In this document: one piece after another, positions 12,901-26,600 of the stretch | Layout of the letters: each line of letters starts with the position of its first letter | Numbering within the stretch: the first letter of the stretch is position 1 | NCBI GenBank assembly: GCA_039566865.1 | Contig: CM076948.1 | Coordinates: 27,715,001-27,779,000, forward strand | Source: Aurelia coerulea | Taxonomy: Eukaryota > Cnidaria > Scyphozoa > Semaeostomeae > Ulmaridae | Length of the DNA: 64,000 nt | Reading direction: 5' to 3' | Made by a program: the position numbers and the translations under genes | Notes under the pieces: model-generated | Told to the model about the DNA's origin: nothing | What the model saw: the letters and a program-made list of their open reading frames with translations, nothing else | Databases searched by the model: none

Positions 12901-15900
12901 AAGCTTTGCAAGAAAATGCACCTTTCTCAGTTACTCTTTAATTTTTGGCTTAAATGTGTTTACTGTTAAGCCATATTTTTAGGCTATACGTATGAATTGA
13001 TACTTCAAGACATTTCATGATCAACAATGTCCAGTCTTCGTCGTTTAATGCGTGCGATCGCACGGGCACGCATTGGCACACACATGGAGCCGATAATGCG
13101 AGCGATTCATCGCACGCATGAGTCAGATGTTTGACAATTATTTTTTGCCTTCTGAAAATATCCTATTTGTTGAACTATTAGAAAAGAAATGTTTTATCGC
13201 GATCTTCTTTCATTTGCGATCGTAATCGCTGCAACTTAAATCTAATTCCTTGTTGCCCCTGTGTTCTGTGGTAGGGTACCAAGAGGTCAAGAACTTGGGT
13301 AATTCTGATTTCCGGTTTTCCCAATTGATTAAGTGCAACAATCAATTCAACTTAGATAAAGATGATGCAAAGTCATTAACGGATTAAAGAACGTGGTCAT
13401 TAGGAAGACTTACAAGTTAGAGAAGGAAGGAAAATAACGTACTGAAACGCCTCTCTAAAGTTTGCAAGTTTGTGGCGAGATTTGTGCAGCACATTACAAA
13501 AGAACGTGCTAAGTCTATGTTACACGATGTTATGTTACACGATGTTACTGAATTAGAGAAGTGCAAACGAATAATACAGTAGTGCTGTTATTTGTCTTTT
13601 CAAGATCTTTGTCGATATTAGATTGCAAGAAATCTCAACAATGAAGGTCGACAGAAGATTTCATACTGTCAAAATTTCATACGCAAATCACAAGATTTTT
13701 GTCAGTAGTCAATATTATTTTCAATTGATCAAAGGATGATTTGCAGCAGCAGATCACTTAAACACCCATTACTGTTTCTTCTTTCGATGATTGTGCAAAA
13801 AATACCCTTGAAAAGCCACAGCCCATTCTGTAAGACAATCATTGGCGACTAACTGCTTTAGGTTTTCATGATAGAGCACTGCGTGGTAGCTGTTTTATGA
13901 CATCGATGTTACAATTTGATAGCTTTGTTGCCGTTTTTTACTGCTCAATTTCCTTTGAAATGGGAGAAAAATCTCCTGTTGTTAAAATATGACGGAGAGA
14001 AATTTCCACTGCAAAACAGTAGGGGTGGCAGGGAATGGACTGTTGACTTTGGAAATGTTCAGCCCATTATATCCTAGACTGGCAAGTAAAACTGGCCGTA
14101 TACAACGTTTGTCCAATTCTACCTACTGTAGTTTTCTCAAGAGTATACCTGACTTGCTGTTTGTTAAATTCCTTCCTGGTCCATCTAACTTTTTCACAGT
14201 TGGTGCCGCCTCTACGGAGTTTTCTTCCATAGAGTTCCCGTTATGAGAATGACAATGAATTGTGATCTTATTTTTCTGGATACCCAAAATACCATCTCTT
14301 TTTACAAAATCCCGAATCGTGAAATCTAAAACCGTTTTCCTGGTAAACCCTTTTGCGCATCTCTTCAAAGATCGAAGAAGGGTAAAGAAGGAGCTTTCAA
14401 GAAAAGCTGTTGAACGTGGAAGTTTTAAAAACGGAACAGTTTCAAAGCAAAACGCATTAGGAACAGATCTTTCAAATAGAAACACAGACAACGAATCAAA
14501 AAGGAATTCATGAAGATATTTGTATAATGCCAATGTTCCATGTTTGTTACAACAAGAATATGATAGGAACGACTTTTTGGTGAAGAAAAACGGACACGAA
14601 CCAAAACTAGCGAAAACGGATGGGTGGAAACAGTGCCTTAGACCGTCTATGTAATGCTTTCATCTTGGATACAAGTTTGATCATGAGTCCTGGTTGTAGT
14701 TGTTGCAATGCATATAATCAGTGCAGGTGATAAACAACTCGAGCTCTCAAGAGAGACAGAGATGTATTCGAGTTATCACGTTTCCTATATATTATTCCAA
14801 ACTAAAGGGATAATAAATTTTCCAAGATACGGGGTATTTTGCAATAACTAATTTTGAGTTATCCAGGTACTGTGGTGTTGGTATGCTTCTGAAATTGTTA
14901 CCATCTGGAAACCATTAACGTAGGTAGAAGTGTGAATCGCACGCATGGACAAAATTATGCGTGTGATTTGCCACACACATGACTATTTTCTTATGACGAA
15001 GACTGAATGTCACATTGTTCTTTTGTTGTGCTGGAATCTTAATTTTGTGACTGGAGGTTTACAACAAAATTGAAAGTTTGTTTAAAAGTGAGCAAGATTT
15101 GACTTTGAATTCTTTTTCCACCAGCATATCTTCCATTTCTAATGTTCCTTCGTTTGTCTTATTAGCTGCATCACAACTGGAAATTCGATCTGCTTGCCTT
15201 GACATCTTACATGATCTCTTCCTCAATGTAAGTGCAACTTAAACAACAGCTTTTTTTGCTCCCAATGGACTTCAACGGAAATCGAATTGCATTTTAATTA
15301 AAATGTGTAAAGCTGATAGGAAACTCCATCATAGATGAATTGATATGCACATGTTTATGGCTTCAACATAATATTGTCCAAAAAATTTGAAAAGAGTAAG
15401 ACATGTTGATACAGTTAAGCCCGAAATTATTGATACCTATGTCAAATTCTGAGTATTTTGCATCGTTCTATTTGAGGACCAATTTTACTGTGGCTGAAGC
15501 TTCGTAAGAATGTGATAAAAGGCCGAAACAAGTGCTACAAGAGACATTTCAAGGAATGAAATATCTTGTGAATTGGTTTGCAAATGTAACGATTGAAAAT
15601 ACTCTAAATTTAGCATAGGTATGAATAATTTCGGGCTTAACTGTATGTCTTCAAATGCTATGCTATTTTCTGTGGAGCACACATGATATTCAGAAAAGGA
15701 AATCAGCATATATCAGTTCATTGATTTTTGTGGCAAGTTTTAAGATTATTTGATAAAATTGTAGATAATAGCTAGATGATTAATTTAAATCCCTTTTAGG
15801 TTGATACAGTGGCAAGTAACATTAGCAAAGTTGATGAAGTCATCGAATATTTGTTTTTAATGATGGAAGACAAGAAAACATTTTCGTGAGTATTTAAACT

Positions 15901-18900
15901 ACTTAATACTACAATTCTCATTTCCTTTCTCTTAATTTGGGAACTCTAAGAATATCTCGTTGAAATAACTTATTTTTAGACCATTGCTTTGGAAAACAAA
16001 ATCATCATAATAGAAATAAACTCGCTTTTTAAAAGAAACTTTCCAAGTCTTGTGCCATGAGACAACTTCTTTGATTTATTGATTTGGTAACTTTGTCTAT
16101 TGCAGTTGTGCTTCAGTGGTTTTAGAAGATCTCCTTGCATCCAATCGGAAAATTGTTGATCTCTCAACCATTGGTAAGCACCTAATTATGTTATTATGTA
16201 GCTTTTATTTTAGGTTTCTTATTTTTAACTTTTGCCAATATTTTCACTTTGATGAATGCTTGAGTGTGCAAGACCTTGTTTTAAATCTAAACACAAAGTA
16301 TATGATTCAGATGATGGTTTACGACATATTGAGGTAATGTTAGATAAGAACATGTTTTGAAATATCAAATATTGAATTATATTGGATTGGACGTGTTTTA
16401 TGATTCTTTGTCATGAAATCAAAATGATGATCTTTAATAATTTCATTTCAGTGAATCTTCACAATTTGATTATTTCATTAAGAGACAACAATTTCGCAAG
16501 TTTTTGCAGGATCCTTTCCGTTGTTGTTGCTGATATCGATTTTTCCGAAGACCGAAATACTCGTAAGTAGCAATTTTTAAGGAGCCAGCTTTAAATCAAA
16601 GTTTTTAATCAATGGTTTGAAAGTGAGAAGGTTTCATTCTTGTTATTGACGTTATGCTTTGTGTAAAATAAACATTGAAGGATTTTGCTAACTTCCTTTA
16701 CAACTCACCCATGATAGAAAATGATTGCATTGCTGTTTAGAATGTGAACAGTTTTTCATTCTTCTCCACGTACAATTCAGTTGTGCTGTATTTCCCTTGC
16801 TGTCTTTATTCATTTCAGAAATCACTTTTTCTTCTTTAAACAGTATCATGGTTTTGGATAATTTTTGAAATGAAGTTTGATGCAGTTACAATAGTTTTCA
16901 ATTCTTTTGATAGTACTCGCACAAAATAAAGAAGAAAAAGTTCGTGCTGCAGAGAAATCGATTGCTGACTCAAATCAAGGTATCTTTTCATATGAATCCT
17001 TGTGACTAAAATGAATTCTGGTATTTGATTTCTGTTCTATTTCTTCAATGTTTCACATGATTTTCGCGACTTGTTCTCTTCTCAGGTATAGATCTCAGGT
17101 AATGGTACCCAACGCTTTTTATTTTATTTGTTGAAGTGTCAATATCGTACCTTCAATAAAATACCTCCATTAAAATCCGGAATATTTCCATTAAAAATCT
17201 TCGAATCTTCGTCAGCATTAATAACTTTACAAAGGGATAACCGAGAATTTATACCACATGATAAACAACCCAAATTGAAAAGATACTAAAATGACATTTT
17301 ACTACAAAGAACCCCATCCCCAGTTAACAGAACTACCATTGAAATTGAAACCTAGTGGGAAAGAAAATCACATGTGAGTTCTAATGGTTGTTGGCGTAAA
17401 CAAAGAACAGCAATGAAATGGTTGGCACATTATCGTAACTTTAATTTAGTGTACTTTGACAAAACCATTTGAAAGATTTCCTTGCCAAATATCTTTGTTT
17501 AAAAAGCCCATTTTTTACTTTTGCAGTATTACTTTTGTCCTTTCCTGAATTTATGACAAGAATGGTGAAACTTGCTGGAAAATCTCTTCGTAAGTATCTT
17601 TAATCTATACAATGCACTAATCTAGTCATTTTATCACTTTTTCCTCCTTTCTTTGAAATGTTTGCATGATGACTTATTCTGCTATTTTTATCTAATTTGA
17701 GAAATGACAAAGTTTGCGTGGAAATATGCTATGAATAAAATGGCATAACGTAGTAGTCTTGGATTGGATTATCCATCATTAGGAGCTAAACCGATGTCAA
17801 TTTGATTGCAATTTCTTTCCAGCGGGAACAATACCATCTCAGTCATCAAGATCGACGTTTGAAAATGTGATTTGGAATGGCGCACCAATTAATGTTGTTT
17901 CTCTTCTCGATGAACTCGCTTCTATGAATAATCAACAAGGTATTTATTTACCCATTTTACTGTTTACTTTTATGATCATGCTCATGTGTTTGCTTAGAAA
18001 TATGAAATTAAATACATTATACGATACAGGGTGGGTAAAGAGGTAATGGTCCCCTTTTGAAAGGCCACTACTCGCTCGACATCAAATACAGTTGGCAAAT
18101 ATATTATTTTTTTTATAATAAAGGTATCTAGGCCAAGACAGCCTCTAACCTGATTACAAAACTAACATAGTCAACATAACTATAAGATTAACTAAGTTAC
18201 TAGAGTATAAAGTTAATTACAAAAGTATCAATTGTCATGATAAAAAGATGTCAGTTACAACAATTCAGATTTCAGCTTGGAACATTTTAACAGGAAGGTT
18301 GCTACCAGATTTAAACTGTGCTTGTCCTCTTGGCTAAATAACCAGATGAATTTATTCCACGCGCTAAGCTGATTAACATTTGGGTATACATTGGCTATCT
18401 TGGTTTCGAGGCATTTCCTGACCTCTTGAAACTGTGGGCACATCATGACAAAGTGAACCTCATCTCCAAGAACTTGTATTCCTAATGAAAGGCAGTATTT
18501 ACAGTGCCTATCAGATCTGGGTATCTTATTTTTTCCAAACCGTCCAGCTTCTATTTCAAGGTTGTGCGCACTCATTCTTAACTTTGAGAAGCACTGCCTC
18601 TTTTTAAAGTCATTTATCGCGTCTAAATATGTTTAAAATTATAACAGTTATTGGTGGAAATGCTAAAATCCATTTCAAGATTTACCTGACAGAAAAAGCC
18701 CACTCCGCTCCGTTCTGAAATTATGAGGGATTTCCTTGAGGGAAGCCCCTTCAAGAAACCTTTGAACCATGCCTAGAACCACGACCAAATTTTCCTAATA
18801 TTTCTGCCCTACAGCAATGACATATTTTGGCATTTGTTATCCTCTTGGGACGATGAAATCTCCCGGAGTGATGTTGTTATGCTCCTAGGGATGACTCATT

Positions 18901-21900
18901 CTTCTTCCCAAAGGGATAACACATTCTAAAGCAAAATTTGATCGTGATTTTTGGCCAATTTTGAAGGTTTCTTGAAGGGGCTTTCTTGAGAAAATCCCTC
19001 ATAATTCTCAGACGGAGTGGCCGATTTCAGTCTGTTGAATGATATACTTGCGAATATTATTGCCTTGAATATTATTGCCTTGAATATGATTGCCTTGAAT
19101 ATTATTGCCTTGAATATTATTGCCTTGAATATTATTGCCTTGAATATTATTGCCTTGAATATGATTGCCTTGAATATTATTGCCTTGAATATTATTGCCT
19201 TGAATATTATTGCCTTGAATATTATTGCCTTGTATATTATTGCCTTGAATATTATTGCCTTGAATATGATTGCCTTGAATATTATTGCCTTGAATATTAT
19301 TGCCTTGAATATTATTGCCTTGAATATGATTGCCTTGAATATTATTGCCTTGAATATGATTGCCTTGAATATTATTGCCTTGAATATGATTGCCTTGAAT
19401 ATTATTGCCTTGAATATTATTGCCTTGAATATTATTGCCTTGAATATGATTGCCTTGAATATTATTGCCTTGAATATGATTGCCTTGAATATTATTGCCT
19501 TGAATATTATTGCCTTGAATATTATTGCCTTGAATATGATTGCCTTGAATATTATTGCCTTGAATATTATTGCCTTGAATATTATTGCCTTGAATATTAT
19601 TGCCTTGAATATTATTGCCTTGAATATTATTGCCTTGAATATTATTGCCTTGAATATTATTGCCTTGAATATTATTGCCTTGAATATTATTGCCTTGAAT
19701 ATTATTGCCTTGAATATTATTGCCTTGAATATTATTGCCTTGAATATTATTGCCTTGAATATGATTGCCTTGAATATTATTGCCTTGAATATTATTGCCT
19801 TGAATATGATTGCCTTGAATATTATTGCCTTGAATATTATTGCCTTGAATATTATTGCCTTGAATATGATTGCCTTGAATATTATTGCCTTGAATATTAT
19901 TGCCTTGAATATTATTGCCTTGAATATTATTGCCTTGAATATTATTGCCTTGAATATTATTGCCTTGAATATTATTGCCTTGAATATGATTGCCTTGATA
20001 TCTAGTGAACATTGATCTTTCAAACGAGGATTATTCTTTTACTTACCCAGTAGATTATAGTGCTCCTCCTCATACATCAAACATCATACCTCATACCTCG
20101 TAAATTAGCATATTTTGAGCTCACCAAATTTCTAACAATTTTGAATTTTTTCATCTTACTTTCCGCTTTTATACGATTTTGCTTGAAAAGTGCATTTTTA
20201 TGGTTTCAGATATTACTGTAGCGGCAGAAGATTCGTTAAATGATAATGATCTAGAATCCATAATACCCAGAAGGCTTCGATACATTTATGAGGTATGCTT
20301 TTTTATCTCTAGGCGGTAAATCTGACTATTCTACTCTATTCTGATTGGTCTATTCCATACAGAGCAGAAGCTACTTGCATGCGCGAAAATACATAACTTT
20401 GAGCCTCCTAGCTCCCTGCTACAGATACCGAAATTTGGCAACTCCCTTGGACCTTAGAATCTTGACTTATCAATTCATAAAGTATATACCTGTACAAAAG
20501 CATTTCATTATATCAAATTGCTCGGTGACGTCATTTTACGCAGTTGCTGCTCTGTATATGCCCATTATCAATCCTATCCTTTATGATGCCTACATTGCTC
20601 TTTGTAAAATAAGATCTTGGTCGTAAGGTACCATCCTCGTTATTTATTTCCACCCATGAGATTTTACTTAAAGAGCTCTCATGACAAAGTTAGTTGATTC
20701 ACAGAAAGTTATTTAAGGCAACGCAGAGAATATTTCAACCCCTTTAAATTAAAACAATATTTCTATTTACTGGCAGGTCATGTATAAAGTTGAAATCCTC
20801 TATGTACTCACACTATTTTTGAATGGAAAATGCAAAGGCGAGGTAAGACGAAAAAACGTTTCTATTTTGATATTTTACCATTTTGAATATAGGCTTACGG
20901 CTTATTCGATTCCTTATTTTGGTTGCGCTGTTTAAACTGAAATCTTTAATGCTCTGGCCTCCTTACATTTGGACAAGCAATCTTTTTGAATTCCAGGTTC
21001 AGTTAAAGCTTGGTGATTTGAAACTCATCCCAGCACTTTGTGATTCATTTGATCGACTTGGATGGAATAATTCAAGGTGAAAGAAATTTTCAATTTTTCA
21101 TGTATGATGTTTGCACGCCTTTAACTTGAACAGATAATTGTTTGTTTTATTTAATTCACGTTTTTATTTTCAGATAAAAGATTCCAGTAGTTTACTGTTT
21201 CTACCTCAGTTTTATACGTTATCGCCGTTCCTATGTACATAGCGTAATTAGCGGCTAGTTGTAATGTATCTTTTTATATTTGACGAAATAAACTTCTATC
21301 CGCCGCCAACTGATTGGCCTTTTCTTTTTATTTAGCCAACGATTTCCAACTCACAATCATTCAGAAGCTGAAGACTGTGACTGCACCCCGGTAAGCGAAA
21401 AAACTCAAGTTTTGCAAACGCTCACATTTCTTCTTGTTGATTCTGATAAATAAATTATTTCTTGATGTGATAATTATTTATTGATATGATAATTATGAGT
21501 CGAATGAGTTTTATTGAATGATTTCTTTTTGCAGGAAAGTGCTTTGAAGATACAATTCTTGAGATTTGTTCATAGTTTTTGTGATCATAGCGAGTAAGTG
21601 TTTTTCTGACTTTTGAGGAAATATCATTTGTTGTCCACTCGTTTGATTTGTGAATATCGTTGCTATCCATTTTTTCTTCTTTGTTTTGTTTGTGATTATT
21701 TGATAACCCGTGGTCATGTATATTGTTTATATCTTTAGCATTCTCATCATTGCAGACACCTGAAGAATTGTTGGGTGCTTCGTTCTTTCTTATGTGAATA
21801 TCGTTGCTATCCATTTTTTCTTCTTTGTTTTGTTTGTGATTATTTGATAACCCGTGGTCATGTATCTTGTTTATATCTTTAGCATTCTCATCATTGCAGA

Positions 21901-24900
21901 CACCTGAAGAATTGTTGGGTGCTTCGTTCTTTCTTATGTCAATATCGTTGCTGACAAAAGAAATAATTCTCATTTTTCTCTTCATATTATACATTACAAA
22001 TGAAATCTTTTTTGATTTCACAGGACTAAACATTTGTTGTTATCAACACGAGAACTAGAAGAAATGCAGAAAATTTGTGGTATGTGATGTTGGGCCTTCT
22101 TATATCTGTTGTTGTTAAATGCAAAAGAGGACATAGAATCACAAGATTGCAGTGTCTGTAAGGTGGTTCATATGCTCGTAATTACTTTGTTTCGTGAATG
22201 CAACACAATTCATTTCTGAAGAGTTGAAATTTTGTTTTTTCAGATCAACTTCAATGTGAAAAGCCGCCTGGACTTGAGATTTCAAAAAGGTATTTATTAT
22301 TGTTTTTTGTGGTAAAATCACTTGACCTGGTTTGTTTCGATCACAGTGCAAAAGGTACCCCTTGAAGATTCAGTCTTCAGCTGTAAAGTTATCATGCATG
22401 ACATCATTCCTTCACATATTATATGGACTGCAAGATTTCCGTCAACAAATCGATTTACGCTTAGAATTTAATGATGTTCGATCATTTTGTTTTTAGAATT
22501 TTCTTGCACCCTTTTTATAATGACACCCGATTATTTTTTGTATAGCAGGCTTCGATGCAGGGGAGAAAAAGGATTGCTTACAAAAATTGTTGACATCCTG
22601 AAAAGAACAACGCCAAATAATGCTTTAAGGTAAGATCATAAAAATCTTTTTCCTTGACTCATAATTTCTACTGCTGTTTCCCACATTTAAATGTTGAAAA
22701 ATTGCACCTTGGAAAATCTGCAAACAGTCTTTTATGAGGCATCTTTCAGTGACTGCGGAACTTCATTTATCAAAAGTAGTATGCAATGTTGGTGTTACAT
22801 CTCCGTTCGATTTATTTGCTACTTCATTTCTGGAATAGGAAATGATCCACGATTATGGTTTAAAGAGTCATTTTCATCCAGGGACGCTCTGCAGGCACGC
22901 TGCAATTTCAGACTGTCTGAAAGTCAAATTTGGCCTACAAAGTGGAAAAATGGATTGTCAGAAAAGTTTTATTTTAGTTGACTTGTCTATTAGTTGAGTT
23001 GTCTGTTAGATGAGTTGTCTGTTAGTTGAGTTGTCTGCTAGTTGAGTTGTCTGTTAGTTGAGTTGTCTGCTAGTTGAGTTGTCTGCTAGTTGAGTTGTCT
23101 GCTAGTTGAGTTGTCTGTTAGTTGAGTTGTCTGCTAGTTGAGTTGTCTGCTAGTTGAGTTGTCTGCTAGTTGAGTTGTTTGCTAGTTGAGTTGTCTGCTA
23201 GTTGAGTTGTCTGTTAGTTGAGTTGTCTGTTAGTTGAGTTGTCTGCTAGTTGAGTTGTCTGCTAGTTGAGTTGTCTGCTAGTTGAGTTGTCTGCTAGTTG
23301 AGTTGTCTGTTAGTTGAGTTGTCTGTTAGTTGAGTTGTCTGCTAGTTGAGTTGTCTGCTAGTTGAGTTGTCTGCTAGTTGAGTTGTCTGCTAGTTGAGTT
23401 GTCTGCTAGTTGAGTTGTTTGCTAGTTGAGTTGTCTGCTAGTTGAGTTGTCTGCTAGTTGAGTTGTCTGCTAGTTGAGTTGTTTGCTAGTTGAGTTGTTT
23501 GCTAGTTGAGTTGTCTGTTAGTTGAGTTGTCTGTTAGTTGAGTTGTCTGTTAGTTAACTACTGCAATGTTGATCCATTTTTTCCGCTTAGGCCAAATTTG
23601 ATTTTTAAACGGTCTGAAATTGCAGCGTGCCCGCAAGGGACCCTGGGTTTCGTGACTACTTTGTAAGGTTATCAATGATAATCATGTAATGATACATCTC
23701 AACGCATGCAAAGTGTCTTGTTTGGAATATGATGTAATTACAATGAATTTTAATCAATACTTTTCTTTTGTGTTTTCGCAGATTTTGGTTATCACGAGCG
23801 ATCGAAGGATTTCTGCGTGGTCGTGTTTCACCGCCTGATCAAAGATTCTTGATCAACAGAGATGTGATTGAAGTAAGCTTCTTTCATTGTGTGTTATTTG
23901 ATTGAAATGTTTATTGTCCACCTGTCTCGCATTTTACCTATCTATTTTCAGACCTCGTTTTAGAATTATTCCCGTTGTCAACACCCCTTTTAAAATAGTT
24001 CCCCTTTTATAGTTAAGATAAAACGGCATATCGAGTGTTTTGTCATTTTCAATCTCAAGCACTCCATATACGATGCTTTTAGTAATACATTCCTTTCTTA
24101 TTTTCTTCAGCATTTATTGGAACATATTCTGAATCCTGACACAAAATCAAAAGAAATTCTTCAAAGCAGTTTTGATCTCCTTGGGGAATTGATGAAATTT
24201 AATGACTATGCATTTCAAAGATTTAATGGCTACGTCATCACTGATTCACAGGTGATTTATGATGATTTATGATGATTTATGATGATTTATGATGATGATC
24301 ATGATAGTAATGGTGATGGTTCATAATGATTTTATTGTAACTTTATTCAATTTTATTTTCCTATTTAACAGGGTCAATTTTAAATCAGAAATTATAATTT
24401 TTAATGAAATGAAAAATGAAAAATTTCACTTTATCATTTCTCATAGCGTATCATTGGAAATGTCACTTGATTTACATTTGACGATGTTTTTTTGACATAA
24501 ATTTATTCAAAATATCTTTTGTTGTTACACCTCAATCAACATTTGCAGGGCTGAAAAATATTTTGCTTTCTGGGACCATAGATGAGCAAATGAAAACAAA
24601 TTTCCTTCTTCATAACCTCGTGATTTGTTTTACTGACTGCCCCCCTTGTTTGCTGCATATGCATGAAACAAATGCTTTTATTGCTGACATCCTTCGAATG
24701 AGCCTAATTTTCAGTGTTGCTGCATTGGCCTATCATAAATTTTTATATCGCTGAGTACCTTACAGAAATGCATGGCATTTATTAATTTGTATTTTACAGT
24801 TTGAGAAGTTTGTTTCGACGATGACGTCAAATGTGGTAGATTCGAACATGTTCATTCGATGTATCGTTCTTTCATTGGAAAGATTTTCATCAGAGTCGCA

Positions 24901-26600
24901 ATCGCAACGAAATACTTCATGTAGACTTAGAAATCTCATCCGAAAATGGGAACATAAGATGTACCTCATGTATAAACTCATAACTTCAATTTCAGTGGAC
25001 AATTTAACACAGGTGATTTTTTTGTTATATCTAAGTTATAGTTTTTAATACGTGGGCTAAATGTACCATGTTTTGGAACTATTTCTTGTAGTTTTCGTTG
25101 GTTTGATACACGTATTTTCGATTGAAGGCTGAGAGTTTGTTGGTTGACAAATATCCTTGATGAAAAGCTACATGTTATTACTTATTATGGACATGAATTT
25201 TCTGGATTAGTTGATTTTAATGAAGGTACACCTGATGATCCAGAATTTATTTTAACTTTTATCTTTATTTTAATATCTAAAAATAGACCTTCCTTTGATT
25301 TTCCGTATCATTCTTTCGTTGCCTTTCTCTATCCCCATCTGTTCAACCATAGATTTATTTTGACAGCTTGTATTCAACCAGCCCCCTCCTTGGGTTGCTG
25401 TTCTTTTGTTACCCAGGCATAGGTTTAAGGCAGGCATCACATTATTGTAAGAACGGTTCACTGAAAAACATCACTTCATGGATCGAAACCAAACGTATGA
25501 AAAGACTCTGCTGTAATTTGAATTTTTGGAAAAGTCAACATGGTGCTTGTTTGCAGCTAACAACGACAGTTAAAGTGGTTACACTGATTTTAATTTATTT
25601 TATTTGAAGGAAAACGTGAGCTGCTTGAATACGACATTGATATTTTTGATGTTTGCACATAATCATGGTCAACTTGGACAATATCTCCAGGTTTGTTTTG
25701 CGTTTTGTTTGTCCAGTGTAACTGGTTAGAACTTTATTATACTGATATATGTTTATATTAATCATTTCACATCGATTAATCTCTTCAATTTGATTGCTGT
25801 GTTTGCTCAACCATCTTGCTTTAGCCATTGTCTGTTAATTATTACCAATGAAATGATATCTTAATTTGTGTTTACTTCAAATCTTTATCATAATGTTCAT
25901 ACTTTACTTCTCAACAGAAATATTTGTACATATTTGTATGTTTTTTCTTTGAAGGCATTTGTATCAGAAGAACAAGCGCAACAACACCCTGGACTTATTC
26001 TTGCAAATCTAAGGTTTCTTTCTTTGACTATTTATTTGTTCCCCCTTTCAAAAATATGCCTCTTCATTTGCTTTCTTCGGGTTGTTCATTGATTGAATTG
26101 AATTGCATTGAATTGTATGGCTAGCAGTGAACTCGTAGCTTCGCTCACATTTTCTAGTTAAACATAGAAATTAGTGATCAGTCGCTCCTTTATTTACGAT
26201 GTAATTAGTCTTGCATAAAACGTCCCAAGATTTTTGTTGTGGTATTGGAGATGTTACGAATTGTTTTCTTTAAGCCAGAATGCACTTCTCATCTGGAAAA
26301 CTTTGAATCGTCAAACACAATTCCAAAGCATTTACTTCAAATATCTTATCCTAAGAGCAAACTTTCATTTTTGGCAGGGACTTGCTTGAATTCTGGAAAG
26401 TGCATTATTTACAACGAGGTAAAGATCGAACGCAGCTGGAACAAAGTTCTTGCATTGGATTCGAACACTGGCAAAAGCTTGTTGACATTTTGTTGAACAA
26501 TGATACCTCTCACGTGACGTCAATCATGCATCATTTATCACCTTGGCAACAACAGGCACCAACTAGAATCAGAACTGAGCTTATGCAGCGGGATGCATAA
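9984..26600 (+). CDS. TRPC4AP: TRPC4-associated protein (TRUSS), complete
   Basis: Twenty-five exons join in frame to 790 residues (family about 797): 9984-10100, 10653-10784, 11641-11775, 12569-12650, 15166-15227, 15800-15885, 16106-16173, 16452-16562, 16914-16979, 17527-17589, 17823-17939, 20210-20292, 20777-20842, 20997-21076, 21336-21390, 21535-21593, 22024-22079, 22244-22289, 22549-22629, 23782-23872, 24111-24251, 24800-25012, 25610-25690, 25955-26013, 26378-26600. The family is a helical-repeat adaptor of TNF-receptor signalling, TRPC channels and the CUL4-DDB1 ubiquitin ligase. Matching words run along its length: DGRGLRSTT, LFGGV, MEDKKTF, FCRILSVVVADID, MYKVEILYVL, KLIPAL, CDCTP, ALKIQFLR, EKGLLTK, FWLSRAIEGFLRG, LLGELMKFN, ENVSCLNT, LLEFWKVHYL and QSSCIGF. 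The exon 1 donor was placed at 10100 because it keeps the family spacing of 21 residues to the next motif. Every junction phase agrees. The tail after LSPWQQQ is lineage-specific. Confidence 0.95.
13022..15021. mobile_element. Degraded TIR element, about 2 kb
   Basis: In TRPC4AP intron 12651-15165. The left end (AACAATGTCCAGTCTTCGTC near 13023) reappears inverted at the right (GACGAAGACTGAATGTCACA near 14996). Next to each end lie GC-rich words such as CGCACGCAT and CACACACATG. Internal open frames of up to 136 residues (14123-14533, minus) resemble no transposase I know. It is probably a decayed DNA transposon. Confidence 0.5.
18255..18575 (-). pseudogene. C-terminal fragment of a non-LTR retrotransposon reverse transcriptase ORF
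   Basis: A 106-residue open frame begins SAHNLEIEAGRFGK and contains CKYC...EVHFVMMCPQF. This is the cysteine/histidine-bearing tail region commonly found at the C-terminus of LINE polyproteins in invertebrates. The polymerase core is absent, so it is a 5'-truncated insert. The A-rich end of the insert (T-rich on +, near 18105) is on the expected 3' side. Confidence 0.65.
19053..19997. repeat. 15-bp minisatellite, about 63 copies
   Basis: Unit ATTATTGCCTTGAAT, with a frequent T-to-G variant (ATGATTGCCTTGAAT). Because 15 is a multiple of three, several frames on both strands stay open for more than 330 codons; none is a gene. The array lies at the right subterminal position of the TIR element 18027-20050. 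Confidence 0.98.
21600..21960. repeat. 144-bp direct repeat in TRPC4AP intron
   Basis: A segment containing TATCGTTGCTATCCATTTTT and ATTGTTGGGTGCTTCG is repeated about 2.3 times at a 144-bp period in intron 21594-22023. The period is 48 codons, so an antisense frame (21455-22033, minus, 192 codons) stays open. See findings. Confidence 0.9.
22879..23650. mobile_element. hAT-like TIR element containing a 16-bp minisatellite
   Basis: The left end CCAGGGACGCTCTGCAGGCA and right end GTGCCCGCAAGGGACCCTGG are inverted copies. Both extend into GCACGCTGCAATTTCAGAC and CAAATTTGGCCTA. CAGGG termini suggest hAT; flanks of 8 bp (TTTTCATC and GTTTCGTG) match only partly, so the target duplication is uncertain. 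A right end of the same family lies near 32302-32350. Located in TRPC4AP intron 22630-23781. Confidence 0.65.
22975..23557. repeat. 16-bp minisatellite, about 36 copies
   Basis: Unit TAGTTGAGTTGTCTGC with C/T variants at two positions. It occupies the interior of the TIR element 22879-23650. Confidence 0.97.

Larger units (their letters stand above)
18027..20050. mobile_element. CCGGGTGAGTCA-family TIR element with nested LINE piece and minisatellite
   Basis: Divergent copy of the family seen cleanly at 58283-58895. The left end is CAGGGTGGGTAAAG, the right end is ACTTACCCAG, and TA flanks both sides (18025-18026, 20051-20052). Its length of 2.0 kb against about 0.61-0.67 kb elsewhere is explained by a LINE fragment (about 18105-18625) and a 15-bp array (19053-19997). 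It lies in TRPC4AP intron 17940-20209. Confidence 0.75.

Noticed and set aside
14123..14533. 136-codon minus-strand frame in a TRPC4AP intron
   Set aside because: No recognisable family, no splice partners, and it lies inside a decayed TIR element; an overlapping plus frame is equally open.
18926..20023. Open frames of 332-365 codons on both strands with IIALN, QGNN or FKAII repeats
   Set aside because: They are the 15-bp minisatellite read in several frames. Any array with a period divisible by three and no stop stays open; there is no start context, signal or family match.
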